64,000 bases of DNA, taken from positions 1,824,012 through 1,888,011 of the forward strand of contig CM059623.1 of the NCBI GenBank assembly GCA_030435675.1, given 5' to 3'. How positions within the stretch are numbered: position 1 is the stretch's first letter; each line of letters opens with the position of its first letter. Shown here in pieces: positions 23,663 through 32,987 of this stretch. This DNA comes from Steinernema hermaphroditum. Its lineage: Eukaryota; Nematoda; Chromadorea; Rhabditida; Steinernematidae. The position numbers were made by a program, and so were the translations under genes. The notes under the pieces are model-generated. The model saw only the letters and a program-made list of their open reading frames with translations, was not told the DNA's origin and did not search any database.

Positions 23663-24009
23663 CAAAACTGCCGGTGCCACTGAGTGCGCATCGGATTTTT
23701 CTCTCGTCGTCTGCGCTCGCGTCATACCGCTCCCTGCGAACAGTCGCAATTTTGCCTAGTATATATTGCGGCCGGCCAGTAACAGCTATGGTTCAGCTCG
23801 TGATGGGTGTGAGCCGACCGTCGCGTCGTGACCCGTTCTCGAACGCGAAAGTGGCCCGACGCGACGGTCGGCTCATGTCGCGTCGCGTCGTGTCGGCGCG
23901 TTCGTGAACACCGATCGGCGGTGATCGCGTCGCGTCGCGTCGCGTCGGGGGGTTCGTGAACGAGCCTGTAGTCTAAAACGCAGCCTGAGCAAATCTTGGA
24001 TTTTATCGG

Positions 24010-24110
24010 TGATATAATCTTAATCTCTCCATCAGTCACAAATCGCTCATCCCTAGTGTTCGTACTATAATTCATTGTCTTCATTGACTACAGATTTTTT
24101 ATCGAAAACC
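24010..24110. repeat. Dispersed repeat (copies at about 29866-29940 and 28390-28440)
   Basis: CATCAGTCACAAATCGCTCA and CCCTAGTGTTCGTACTATAA are shared exactly with about 29878-29923. The following GACTACAG and CGAAAACCAT are shared with about 28412-28440, at the left end of the inverted-repeat element there. It is probably the remnant of one transposon family. Confidence 0.6.
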
Positions 24111-24340
24111 ATATTCCATCCTTGAAGACGTTACAAATGATAAACGCTGTCCATTTTTATAATGTCTAGATACTATTTAGTTGCATCATTATTGAGGAAA
24201 TTCTTCGGCGGCGCCCGCGGGCGACATGGCTGAAGACGGGAATCCGGGAGAAACGCGCTGTCGGTGCATAGCAGTCGAACCATCAGAGCTGCTGGCATCA
24301 CAGACTTCGGAGGACTTTCAACGAAACTTCGGTTTCTCTG

Positions 24341-24394
24341 GAGGCGCGTTAGAGTCGAGTGGAAATGGCGAGTCTATCGAGTCTAACGCGCCTC
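24341..24394. repeat. 54-bp hairpin
   Basis: GAGGCGCGTTAGAGTCGAG pairs with CTATCGAGTCTAACGCGCCTC across a 12-base loop. It lies about 130 nt upstream of the second F-box/LRR-like gene, just outside the conserved promoter block, and may mark the insertion junction of the duplicated gene. A short frame at 24226-24441 spans it and is not called. Confidence 0.6.
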
Positions 24395-24476
24395 GTTATT
24401 TGCATTATTTCTTTGCAATATCATTGTTGAACTGTGAATAACACCACAAAGCATCACAATTGTCTTCCCACACATC

Positions 24477-24485
24477 TATAAAAAT
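24477..24485 (+). promoter_or_regulatory. TATA-box-like element of the second paralogue
   Basis: TATAAAAAT 44 nt upstream of ATG 24521, within a block (from about 24440) conserved with the promoter of the gene at 4569. Confidence 0.5.
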
Positions 24486-24520
24486 ATGAGCCAGTTGAGT
24501 CATTTGAAAAATTCGAGAGG

Positions 24521-25477
24521 ATGGACTCCGTAGATCTGCCGAACGACTTCGCCCATATCTCCACCGACATCATCTTCGACGTGGTCAAGACGGAAGCGCC
24601 TCGCATAAGAGACCTTGCTCGCTTTGCTACACTTACAGGCAATTGGGCTGATATCGTCAAATCGGACGACGTTTATGGAACAACATATAGAAACCACATT
24701 GGCGAATGGTACACCAAATTTTATATAGATGATAATGGCTACCGCGCTAATACTAGCTCATCACCACCAGGAGACTACAGGTTCGAGAATGTATCAATTC
24801 ATCTAGAGGAAGTATCTTCCAACTTTTGGAGCACATTCAGTAAATGTATGGGTGAGGTATGCTTACTTTTTCGACATCGTCATTTCGATAGGCTTGTGTC
24901 AACACGGCAATTCAAGAATTTTAATCGTGCCCTAAAGCTCTTGATGGAACGCCCAGTCACCCAGTTGACATTGCAGCTATGCGATCCTCTCTTCAAGTCC
25001 CACCGTGCACAGCTACCGGAACCCTTTAGAGGGAACGCCATTGTAAGAAGGTTTAAATCCTTGATTATGAAACCTAATCTGCAGTCTCTTGTGATTTCTT
25101 CTGAGAAGGTGCTCGACAAAAAATTGGAAAAGTATTTGTTCGATTTCGTGAAAAAACCAAAGTTCCTGCGGCTCAAAGCTCCCCTCAGTTCAGCCTTCCT
25201 TCCCAAACTGCTGGACTACTGGCTGAATCTGACGACTTTCCCGCCTTGCGTTCAAACCGTAGATTATGGATTGCGCAGCGAACAAAAAACACCGGTCGAT
25301 TTCGAAGAATTGCGCTTTCAGTTGGAGGAAGCGACCGGAAAGGAAAGGGGAAGTACTTGGCAGAAACGGTACTTTAGAAAACACCCGAACAATCATCATC
25401 GAGGAATCGAAATTTTTCCGCGCACATCTACGGATTTCGACAGAAATACGCACATCATATCAGTGCGGCTGGTTTAG
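24521..25477 (+). CDS. Unrecognised F-box/LRR-like nematode family protein, copy 2
   Basis: Single exon, 318 residues, starting MDSVDLPNDFAHISTDII as in copy 1 at 4569. Similarity runs to the last residues (SVRLV), with a slightly longer C-terminal part (EIFPRTSTDFDRN). The LRR-like positions PVTQLTLQLC and PNLQSLVISS and the FVKKPKF motif are conserved; divergence is concentrated in the 75-130 region. That uneven pattern suggests both copies are, or recently were, under protein-level constraint. An intronless structure in a genome of intron-rich genes and a short conserved upstream block are compatible with segmental or retro-duplication. Function unknown; an E3-ligase adaptor role is only a guess from the F-box-like start. 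Confidence 0.7.
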   Translation: MDSVDLPNDFAHISTDIIFDVVKTEAPRIRDLARFATLTGNWADIVKSDDVYGTTYRNHIGEWYTKFYIDDNGYRANTSSSPPGDYRFENVSIHLEEVSSNFWSTFSKCMGEVCLLFRHRHFDRLVSTRQFKNFNRALKLLMERPVTQLTLQLCDPLFKSHRAQLPEPFRGNAIVRRFKSLIMKPNLQSLVISSEKVLDKKLEKYLFDFVKKPKFLRLKAPLSSAFLPKLLDYWLNLTTFPPCVQTVDYGLRSEQKTPVDFEELRFQLEEATGKERGSTWQKRYFRKHPNNHHRGIEIFPRTSTDFDRNTHIISVRLV

Positions 25478-28436
25478 TTTGTGCCTGTACTCTCATTTAA
25501 GTGTGTTTGGTATATAAAATATATCACTGTGAACCACCAAACGAACCATCTCTGTTTCACTGAAGTTCGTTGAATGAGTTGAGTGAGCGGTGCATCTGCC
25601 TTCAACCACGTACATCCTTGGGATTAATGGCTCTCCACTTTGAGCTGAACGATCCCTGTTTGCTGATTATACAGCGCTCTTCTAGCTCTATCTATCTTCG
25701 CTCTATCGTCGTCCGTGTTTGACATGACGACACTAGAGGAAACCACAAAAACGCGACGTGAAAACACTGGAATTGCGCCAGCTATCACTTATAGAACAAC
25801 CAGATTCCTAAGCTTGGTTCTAGCCTAATTCAAGCGTCAAGTTTGCAGAGAATTATTAAATATCCACAAGATCCAAGTAAATTCTACATTATATCTAATA
25901 TAAGCTTCCAAGACTACAGTGCTTGCTTAAAATCAGTAAACATGAGTCTAAAAATTGTCGACTTGTCCTGCTTCGCAGTAAACAACCGTATCTCTTTGAG
26001 ATAGTAAATGGTCATGACCAGGTATTTAATGGATTTTACGAGTGACTGATCGTCTCAGCCGACTGAGTTGAGTGAGCGGTCTTTCTCGGCTGTCGTTGTT
26101 GGAACAATGATCGCCTCCACCCCCGCCGCCAGAGAAGCTGAAGAGACGTTACAACGAAGCTCCTCAACTCCGATGTCCGCGCCGCTACCCGTGCTGAAAA
26201 TGGCTTCGATGTGTTCCACCATCTCCGGATTCAACCTCTTCGTTTGTCCTCTGCCGTGACCCGTGCCGAAGCCAGAAGAAGACGGGCGACTACGGAGACA
26301 ATATGGCTCTTGTGCTTATATATGATGTCTCGCAAGGCGTAAGTCTTTTATACCAGAAAAAAAAATAGTGATTGAATCGTCAATGTAATTGTCGCTGAAT
26401 GCACAATAGGAGGATCACATTGGGTGCGGTCTTCGAAAAAAAAGATAACTTTCGTGTGATGATCTCAAATTTCGAGTGCCGAGGTGATTTGGCCCATTTT
26501 TCGGGCCCAAAACCCATTTTAAACGGGAAATTCAGATCTTCCCCAGGTCTTGAATTCAAGATCCATTCCCCACACATTCCGGTCGGCTCCCAATCGCTGC
26601 ACGTGTCTTCTATTTTTTCAGTTTTATTTAATGATAGGAGCTGATCATATAACAGTACGGTACATTAACGTTGATTCTTTAAGAAAGCTCAGATCTGTAT
26701 CGTTTCTTTCAATGGCTTGTTGCGGCGCCTTGAGGAAAGAATTGTTGCAATTGGAGCTGTTCTCAAACGTCGAGGGTTACAGGGACCTCCAATATCGGCT
26801 CGTGGCATGTAGGCAGCTTCGCCACCTAAAATCACCGTTATTTCATCGCTAATTCCACGGAAACGCGGACGTTCATATGCCAGCCGCCTAATAAACGCCT
26901 TAAGAGCCTTGTATTTTGACGGCAAGTTCGAGTCAGCATTACAGTGATCCACAGTTCGATTCGCTTCATTTCACGTTTTTTATGTGTGTACAAAATTTGA
27001 GCTCAACCAGAGCACACTAGACCATGTAGACATAGGCGGAGAGCTTGCTTAACCGAAGTGATACGGTATCGTCCAATGCGAACTTTACTAATGGTACGGT
27101 ATCGTCGGATGCCAATTAATGGGTCAAGGCTCCTGGCACGAAAAGTGCAGTTCTCGGAAACGTTGCACGCCTTTCGCCATTGAATTTTGGAGGCGCGACA
27201 AAGAATGATGAATAACTCGTGAAGTACAGCGTATTGTGGAAAAATGAACGTTGATTTTGTAGAGCAGAGCGTGCCCGTTCGAATGAGCTCTAGTTTGGGC
27301 AATTTGATGGCGCGTGCGCGGAGTTATTAAGCGATTATTACTTTAGTATTATATAATGTGACCTGAGAATGTGACCTGAGACAAGACAAGCTTATCGCCG
27401 GAGCTTGCCATCGGTTCGTCTATAAATTCGAATCTTAAAATTTAAATTAGCCTAAACCAGAGTCTGAAAAAGCGCGCAACTCCATTACCAACTCGCTAAA
27501 AAATCCGATTTCCCATAACTTTTCCGACACCTTATCAGTCAGCGCATTTTGTTCAGCCCTGTATCTACCTATATTTTCAAAGGGCAACCTTTTCTCTTAT
27601 TTTTCATGATTTATAAGGTCAAGGGTAGGGTTCTCGAATCGAATCGAACATTCGATATTCGAGGATTTTTCAGTATTGGACAACCCTAGTCAAGGGGGCT
27701 CTAGCTATGTAGTCCGCGGTAATAATTGAGGACACAGATCAGGAAGTGAAACCAAAGATTGAGTTGTGGTCAGAACCAGGTTGAAAAAAGGATATTGCAC
27801 TGTATTACATGCGATATTATTCAAGCACTTGGATGAAAAGTGTTGATGGGATAGAACAACCTCTCAGCTATAGTTTGCGCTTAACATCTAAAAAAGTCTC
27901 TTTTTCTTATTCAAAATAGAACAGGAAATACGAATCGAATCCGGGGTTTCACCAGGTCAAAGGGGACGCGCAATTTTTGATAACTTAGACTGACCTCAAA
28001 ATTGGGGCTCATCTTCAGCTGGGACTTTGATTCTTATTGGACATGTAGGCCTCCCCCAGCTCTATCTGACAGCTACTTGTACGGGAGCGTCGGAAACATC
28101 AACAAATAATAAGAGCCAAAGTTCGCAATAGCGCCAAAAACGGACTAGATGGAATTTTTCGACCTGGAACCTCTCGTGTTCTATGGTGGAGTGACCAGGC
28201 TTCTTATCAGGAAGTGCTCTGAGGCTGAGCAGTTCAACGATGAATATCTCCAGTGAAATATGTGTCTCTATGCTGAGGAACTTGTTGTGAAAAGAACCAA
28301 GATTTTCAATGCACCAACCCAATACAATTGTAGACACAAAAGGGCGTCTAGTCAATCTAGACGCTGCAGGGGGACTACTACCCAACAGTACTGTTTTTGT
28401 GCTGTCTTCACTGACTACAGGTCTTTTACCGAAAAC
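25478..28436. other. Interval with repeats and a coding-like minus-strand fragment
   Basis: No gene is called. The motif AGTTCGYTGAATGA next to TGAGTRAGCGGT occurs near 25563 and 26066 and also at about 4247. On the minus strand 26043-26290 is open for over 80 codons with GC-rich, coding-like composition (SSSGFGTGHGRGQTKRLNPE, then MVEHIEAIFSTG) but has no start and no recognised family. The segment 26804-27465 is the second copy of the duplication at 17281-17681, interrupted by about 280 bases. Confidence 0.4.
26804..27465. repeat. Segmental duplication, copy 2 with an insertion
   Basis: Matches 17281-17681 nearly base for base at both ends, with an extra segment at about 27115-27390 that has no counterpart there. 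On the minus strand it preserves the frame [20 protein letters not shown], continuing further than in copy 1. No kinase domain follows here. Confidence 0.7.
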
Positions 28437-28991
28437 CATCGTTTTCTGCGTTGAAAAGTGTATAAGTGTACAAATTAGCTCATTTACGTGCTTATGGGCA
28501 TCAATTCCCCTTCAAAACTTAGAACCCCAACTTGACCTGCACTCTTCTCCGGGTCCCGGAACGATCTGTAAGACGGAATTTCCAGCTTTTTTGATCATTT
28601 CCACGTTGCAGAGCGTATGCGAAAACCCCAGCTTTTGTTTTATCCCATGAAAAATGGAGTGTATGCGCAGTCCGGGCGTGAAAACTTCGTACCATGGAAT
28701 TTACAATTGAAAAAGGTCGTTTTTCAAAGGATTTTGAAAGATCCGGCTTTCCCTCATTAATAACCTCACGCAATTGTCAGAAGATAACCCGGATAGGTTT
28801 TCGCATACGCTCTACAACGTGGAAATGATCACAAAAGCTTAAAATCCCGTTTTACAGTTCGTTCCGGGACCCCGACAAGAGTGCAGGTCAAGTTAGGGTT
28901 CAAAGTTTTGAAGGGGGAGTGATGTCCAGAAGCACTAAAACGATCTAATTGATACCTCTATGTAATTTGGGACGCTGAAAACGGTGTTTTG
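28437..28991. mobile_element. Long inverted-repeat element without coding capacity
   Basis: The arms are about 190 bases each: left 28437-28625 (CGTTTTCTGCG, AATTAGCTC, CCCCTTCAAAACTT, TTTCCACGTTGCAGAGCGTA) and the complementary right arm 28797-28991. The arms are roughly 80 to 85 percent complementary with a 170-base spacer. The ends are fuzzy and no target duplication was established. The left end overlaps a dispersed repeat also seen at 24090. Confidence 0.7.
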
Positions 28992-29275
28992 CGCAGTTCT
29001 ATCCTGTTTTCAGGCTATTATCACAAAGAAAAGCCCAACTTTTTCTCAAAACGAACCCTATGGAAAGTTTTTAAATTTTAGGGGTTGTCGTGAAAGTCGT
29101 GAAGTCGATGATGATGGGCTGCTGAGCTGCTTCACGCTTCACGCTTATCGTTTGTTTGACGTTTTTGAGTTTTAACTTCGTAAATCATTTCAGTACGCCT
29201 CGCTTAATTACCCGAACCCAAAACCGTCGAGTGCCTGAACTTTTGGGAACATTCCTCTTCAGATCCACAGTCACC

Positions 29276-29404
29276 ATGTCTGCTCTCCGTCTCCTCGCGG
29301 TCCTCTCTGGTTTCGTCGTCGCTCGGCTGCAGAGGACATGGTTGGGGCGCCGCTCCCCACTACGGCTACAGTCACGGATCAAAAACAATTACCATTTAAG
29401 TTGA
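29276..29404 (+). CDS. Possible small secreted peptide gene or its remnant
   Basis: ATG 29276 follows a CTTCAG acceptor at 29257-29262. It opens MSALRLLAVLSGFVVARLQR, a plausible signal peptide. In this frame the rest (42 residues in total) is unremarkable. One frame over, the same DNA reads GHGWGAAPHYGYSHGSKTIT and stops, a Gly/Tyr/His-rich sequence like nematode secreted antimicrobial or neuropeptide-like peptides. A single-base indel between signal and mature part would explain this, so it may be a pseudogene or a sequencing slip. Confidence 0.35.
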   Translation: MSALRLLAVLSGFVVARLQRTWLGRRSPLRLQSRIKNNYHLS

Positions 29405-30283
29405 TAGTTCCGCCGAATCCCAGCGAGTATTTTCCGCTCTGAACTACCTGAACTACCGTGAACCCTCGAAGAGGCTATAAAAACTATTATTCAAATGTTC
29501 TAAATTTCGGTTTTTTTTTGCTCCAAACCTATAATTCTGTTGTGACGCAGCATCGATGAACGGTGTTTCTGCCTTCCCTTGTCGAGAACCCCTGTTCCGT
29601 TATTTTAGGTTACTTCCGAGTCCTATGGTATGTGACGAATTTCTTTTTCACATAAGTCTCGCTGGCGTCTTTTTTCCTCCCCTTCTTCTTGTTGTGGCCA
29701 CCTCGCGACACCTGGTATGCGTCCATGATGTAGAAGACGATTGCAAATCGTGGAATTTCGAACCTTCTACATCATTTTACTTAACACTTGTGCACTAAAG
29801 TTATTGAATAAGATCGGAGTCTTGAAGTTGAATGTAACAATATTACAGTTCATCTATGGGGTGATCTCGATCTCTTCATCAGTCACAAATCGCTCATCCC
29901 TAGTGTTCGTACTATAATTCATTGTCTTGACCGTGCATTATCGTCTTTAATGAAACGTCAAGCGACGACCTTTTCCAGTCATGTTAACCCCAGGCGCACC
30001 GACGGTCCGCTCTTCCTCCGTGCACCGATCCGGCGGAGAACCCGTCCTGGTCCGTTCGATTCCCGATTCCCGGCGTGCGCTCTTCCAGGAGCGGAGAAAG
30101 TGTGCACGCGCTTTTAGAATGTTTCGCTTTCGCCGCGAAACCGGCTTCTCGAATCCAGTTACGGAGTCGGCGAGCCGCGCCCCCAAGGGCGCTCTAATAA
30201 ATCCGGGTCATCGTCGACTATCCGAGTGTCCACCGCTGTCCGCTCGCCGCGCCGCGAAACTCTTTTGTTAATTCTTGTGACAA
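29405..30283. other. Upstream region of the lipase gene
   Basis: Holds two dispersed-repeat fragments (29683-29786 and 29866-29940). From 29980 to 30260 it is GC-rich, which may reflect the lipase promoter. No gene is called. Confidence 0.35.
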
Positions 30284-32315
30284 ATGCTGTCATTGAGGTA
30301 GGAATCCGGCTTCCAACGCTCCGCTGATCTCGTTTGCCCTTTTAGGAAGGTTCTTTTTCTCTTTCTTCTGCTGGTCGCGCAGTCAAATGCGCAAAAAGGA
30401 GGACCACGAGGTCCGTTGACCAACGATTTTGTGGTGAGTCGAGATCTTATCGCAAATTACGGAAGTGTTTATGGGAATTTTATTTTTTTTTAATGGATTT
30501 TTAATGGATTCGATTGTAATGCGGTCTGAGAGGGTTGTCTATGAAGCGCAGATTGCGCAGGAAAAGGTGCCCACGATATAAGAAAATATGAAAGTGTAAA
30601 AAGAAAAAGGTCCGCAGCGAGCAGGATTCGAACCTACGCGGGCAGAGCCCATTTGATTTCGAGTCAAACTCCTTAACCACTCGGACATCGCTGCATGGAC
30701 ACAATCTGGGGTGTAATGGTACTACCGTGGGATGGCTTTCGTCCTGCCTCTCGACATTCCTACACCAGACAAAGCCCCGTAATTTCTGAGATATGGGAAT
30801 GGTCGTACATGACTTGGACGAATCAATATGAGCTATGTACCTTATGGCGACACTCTATGCGCATTTTACAGTTCTCTTTTCAATATCCTCTGTCCAAGAA
30901 ACATCCCCTTTCCAATATGGTCTATATGCACGTGACTCATCTCCCTAATCCAAGAAGGACAGCGGACCGGTTTACAGTTGTCACAAGACGAATCGATGTT
31001 CTCGGAACGCTCATCCTTATGTGACAACTGGAACGGGTTTTGAGGGGTACTGGAATGTGGATGACGCTTTCTTGGTGTTAGACGGCCTGGATTCGTGATC
31101 TAATGTTGGTTTTTGTTGTTACACACCTAGTGGTCACGGAAGTGAAAGGAATCTGTATCGTTTTCTTAATACAGGCTGTTACTATAGTGAACGAAGCCCT
31201 GTAGCACTTAAAGGCTGACCGACTTTTCGGAATACTAGGAATATCAGCCTTGTTACGATTGAAGTTTGATTGCCTGCTGATTTCAGAATAACCAAAACAA
31301 ATCTTGCCTCTCATGTCCACATTAATTTGCTCGTAATTTACAGGATTGGCTTATCGCAAATGGCTACGAAAGCGAGAACTTCGATCGCGCCGATATCGGC
31401 CCCAACGGCAGCTTCGGCGGCAGAAATGAACCCAACGACCCAGTGACCAAGGAACCCGTGATCTTCGTCCATGGAAACGGCGACGCCGCCCTGCATACCC
31501 AGGCGCCTCTGGCCACCGGCTTCTCGCGCTCAATCCAATACTTCCTCGAGCAGAACTACACCAGCTCCGAGCTCTACGCCACCACTTGGGGAGACACCTG
31601 GGGATCGGGCAACGTTCTCGACTCCTACAACACCATGCACACCTGCAGCTACCTTATGACCATCAGGAAATTCATCGAGTCCGTTCTTGCCTATACCGGA
31701 GCCAACAAAGTCGACATCATTGCGCATTCAGTCGGTGTTCCTCTGACCAGGTTAGCGAAGGAATCGCAAACGCAATCAAGGGATGCGTTTCAGAAAGGCT
31801 ATTAAAGGAGGAAGCCTCATCGCCACTGATGGAAACTGCAGTTTGGGTGAACCCCTGTCGGCTAAGGTTGATACATTCCTGGGAATTGCTGGACCCAACT
31901 ATGGTCTTTGTGTGTGCCAATTGGCTCAGACCGTGCCAGCATGGTGTAACGCCCTCGATGGCCTCTATCCTGGATATACGTGCGATGACCAGGTAAGATT
32001 CCCTTTAAGTAGAACCGAAACAACATGCTTTCCTAGCTTCTCTGCGGCTATCCGTCCAATGGATGCACCCAGAAGGACTACTCCACCTTCCTCGAAAAGC
32101 TGAACCAGGATCCCACCCGCGAAGGCGACCACATCTACGCCATGTGGTCGGACGTCGACGAAGTATTACTCTTCCAGGGGATGACGTGGGGAAAGCCGAC
32201 TGCCCGAATCCCCGGCATGAACGGCCGTTGGATTTCGGACCGAAACGGTCACATTGCCATGAAAGATCTCACCGAACTGCGGCAATATGAGGCCGTCGTT
32301 CACCACTCCATCTAA
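30284..32315 (+). CDS. Secreted class-2 (Lipase_2, lips-type) triacylglycerol lipase
   Basis: Five exons with agreeing phases: 30284-30297, 30346-30433, 31344-31750, 31794-31992 and 32037-32315; introns 48, 910, 43 and 44 nt; 328 residues. Exons 1 and 2 together encode a signal peptide (MLSLRKVLFLFLLLVAQSNA). The mature protein shows EPVIFVHGNGDAA (oxyanion-hole region), ELYATTWGDT, the nucleophile elbow AHSVG with catalytic serine, the aspartate region WSDVDEVL and the histidine in SDRNGHIAM, in the order of the nematode class-2 lipases. The elbow has alanine where many lipases have glycine. Paired cysteines suit an extracellular enzyme, probably for dietary fat. Intron 2 contains an antisense tRNA-Ser gene. 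An ATTAAA at about 32350 may be the poly(A) signal. Confidence 0.9.
30598..30608 (-). terminator. Pol III terminator of the tRNA-Ser gene
   Basis: On the minus strand TTTTTCTTTTT begins 5 bases after the discriminator base of the tRNA, a typical RNA polymerase III stop. Confidence 0.8.
30613..30694 (-). tRNA. tRNA-Ser (anticodon CGA)
   Basis: Intronless, 82 nt with discriminator G. The acceptor stem GCAGCGA/TCGCTGC is perfect; the A-box region is TGTCCGAGTGG; the anticodon arm is TTGACTCGAAATCAA with CGA in the loop; a GGGCTCTGCCC variable arm marks class II; the T-arm is GTAGGTTCGAATCCTGC. All serine identity features are present and no stem is broken. It is the only convincing functional tRNA in the window. 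It lies antisense inside intron 2 of the lipase gene. Confidence 0.95.
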
Positions 32316-32965
32316 CTTGGAATAGGCTGTTAATTTATTTACTTAACTTATTAAATACAGAATCAAAAAAATAACAACAGAATCATACATATGGTGGTTA
32401 GATGGAAAGACGGAACTATTCAGAATGCAACATGAAATGGTACACGCATACGCAAACACTCGTTACATCAACATGGGCATTGATAAAGGCACGATGACGT
32501 AACGTATTATATCTGTGGCTGATGCGGAGTGTCTCTTGCCTACCAGTTTGTAGAGCAGGGTTCGGTCTCCACCAGGCTTTATTTTTGTTTTCAACCGCTA
32601 ACTCAAACAGAGTTTTACCAAGTTCCAAGCGAGTCGCACTCGAATGGATTTCGAATTCGATTAGGATCACGAAACTTGACCCATTGAGCGTTCTTCAGAA
32701 AGAGCCACTTAAGCGATGAAAGACCTTGGACAGCTCTCAGATAATCTTTGCATGGATGAGGGTGACGCACAGACTAAGGAAGGGGTTAAACATGAATCGG
32801 GCATAGGATCAGGTACCGATCACAGAGAGATAAGACGTGGATCGGAAAGAGATGCGTATAGTCTGAAACGGAGATGGCTAAAGATTTGCGAGATGAACCG
32901 GGATGACCATTAATTAGATGAGAATGCTTCAGCACTTCATACTTCGGAGTCAGAAAAGATAGCTC
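32316..32965. other. Convergent intergenic region
   Basis: Separates the 3' ends of the plus-strand lipase and the minus-strand SH2B-like gene. Nothing beyond short frames was seen. Confidence 0.4.
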
Positions 32966-32971
32966 TTTATT
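32966..32971 (-). terminator. AATAAA poly(A) signal of the SH2B-like gene
   Basis: AATAAA on the minus strand, 17 nt after the TGA at 32988-32990. Confidence 0.7.
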
Positions 32972-32987
32972 AGCTCTATAATAAAAG

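Larger units (their letters stand above)
18818..23967 (+). mobile_element. PIF/Harbinger DNA transposon, about 5.15 kb, apparently near full length
   Basis: Left end AGCCGCGTTCACGAACC and right end (complement) AGGCTCGTTCACGAACC continue for about 80 bases as inverted repeats made of GACGC 5-mers and a second block GGTGTTCACGAACGCGCCGA. A candidate 3-bp target duplication GTA flanks both ends (18815-18817, 23968-23970). Between the ends lie the two genes expected of the superfamily: a MADF-BESS (Myb-like) protein and a DDE nuclease, both open and on the same strand. A second Harbinger-like element (21836-23502) and a hairpin MITE (23555-23662) sit between the transposase and the right end. 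The GTA duplication is shorter evidence than the gene content, and the exact ends could shift by a few bases. Confidence 0.8.
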
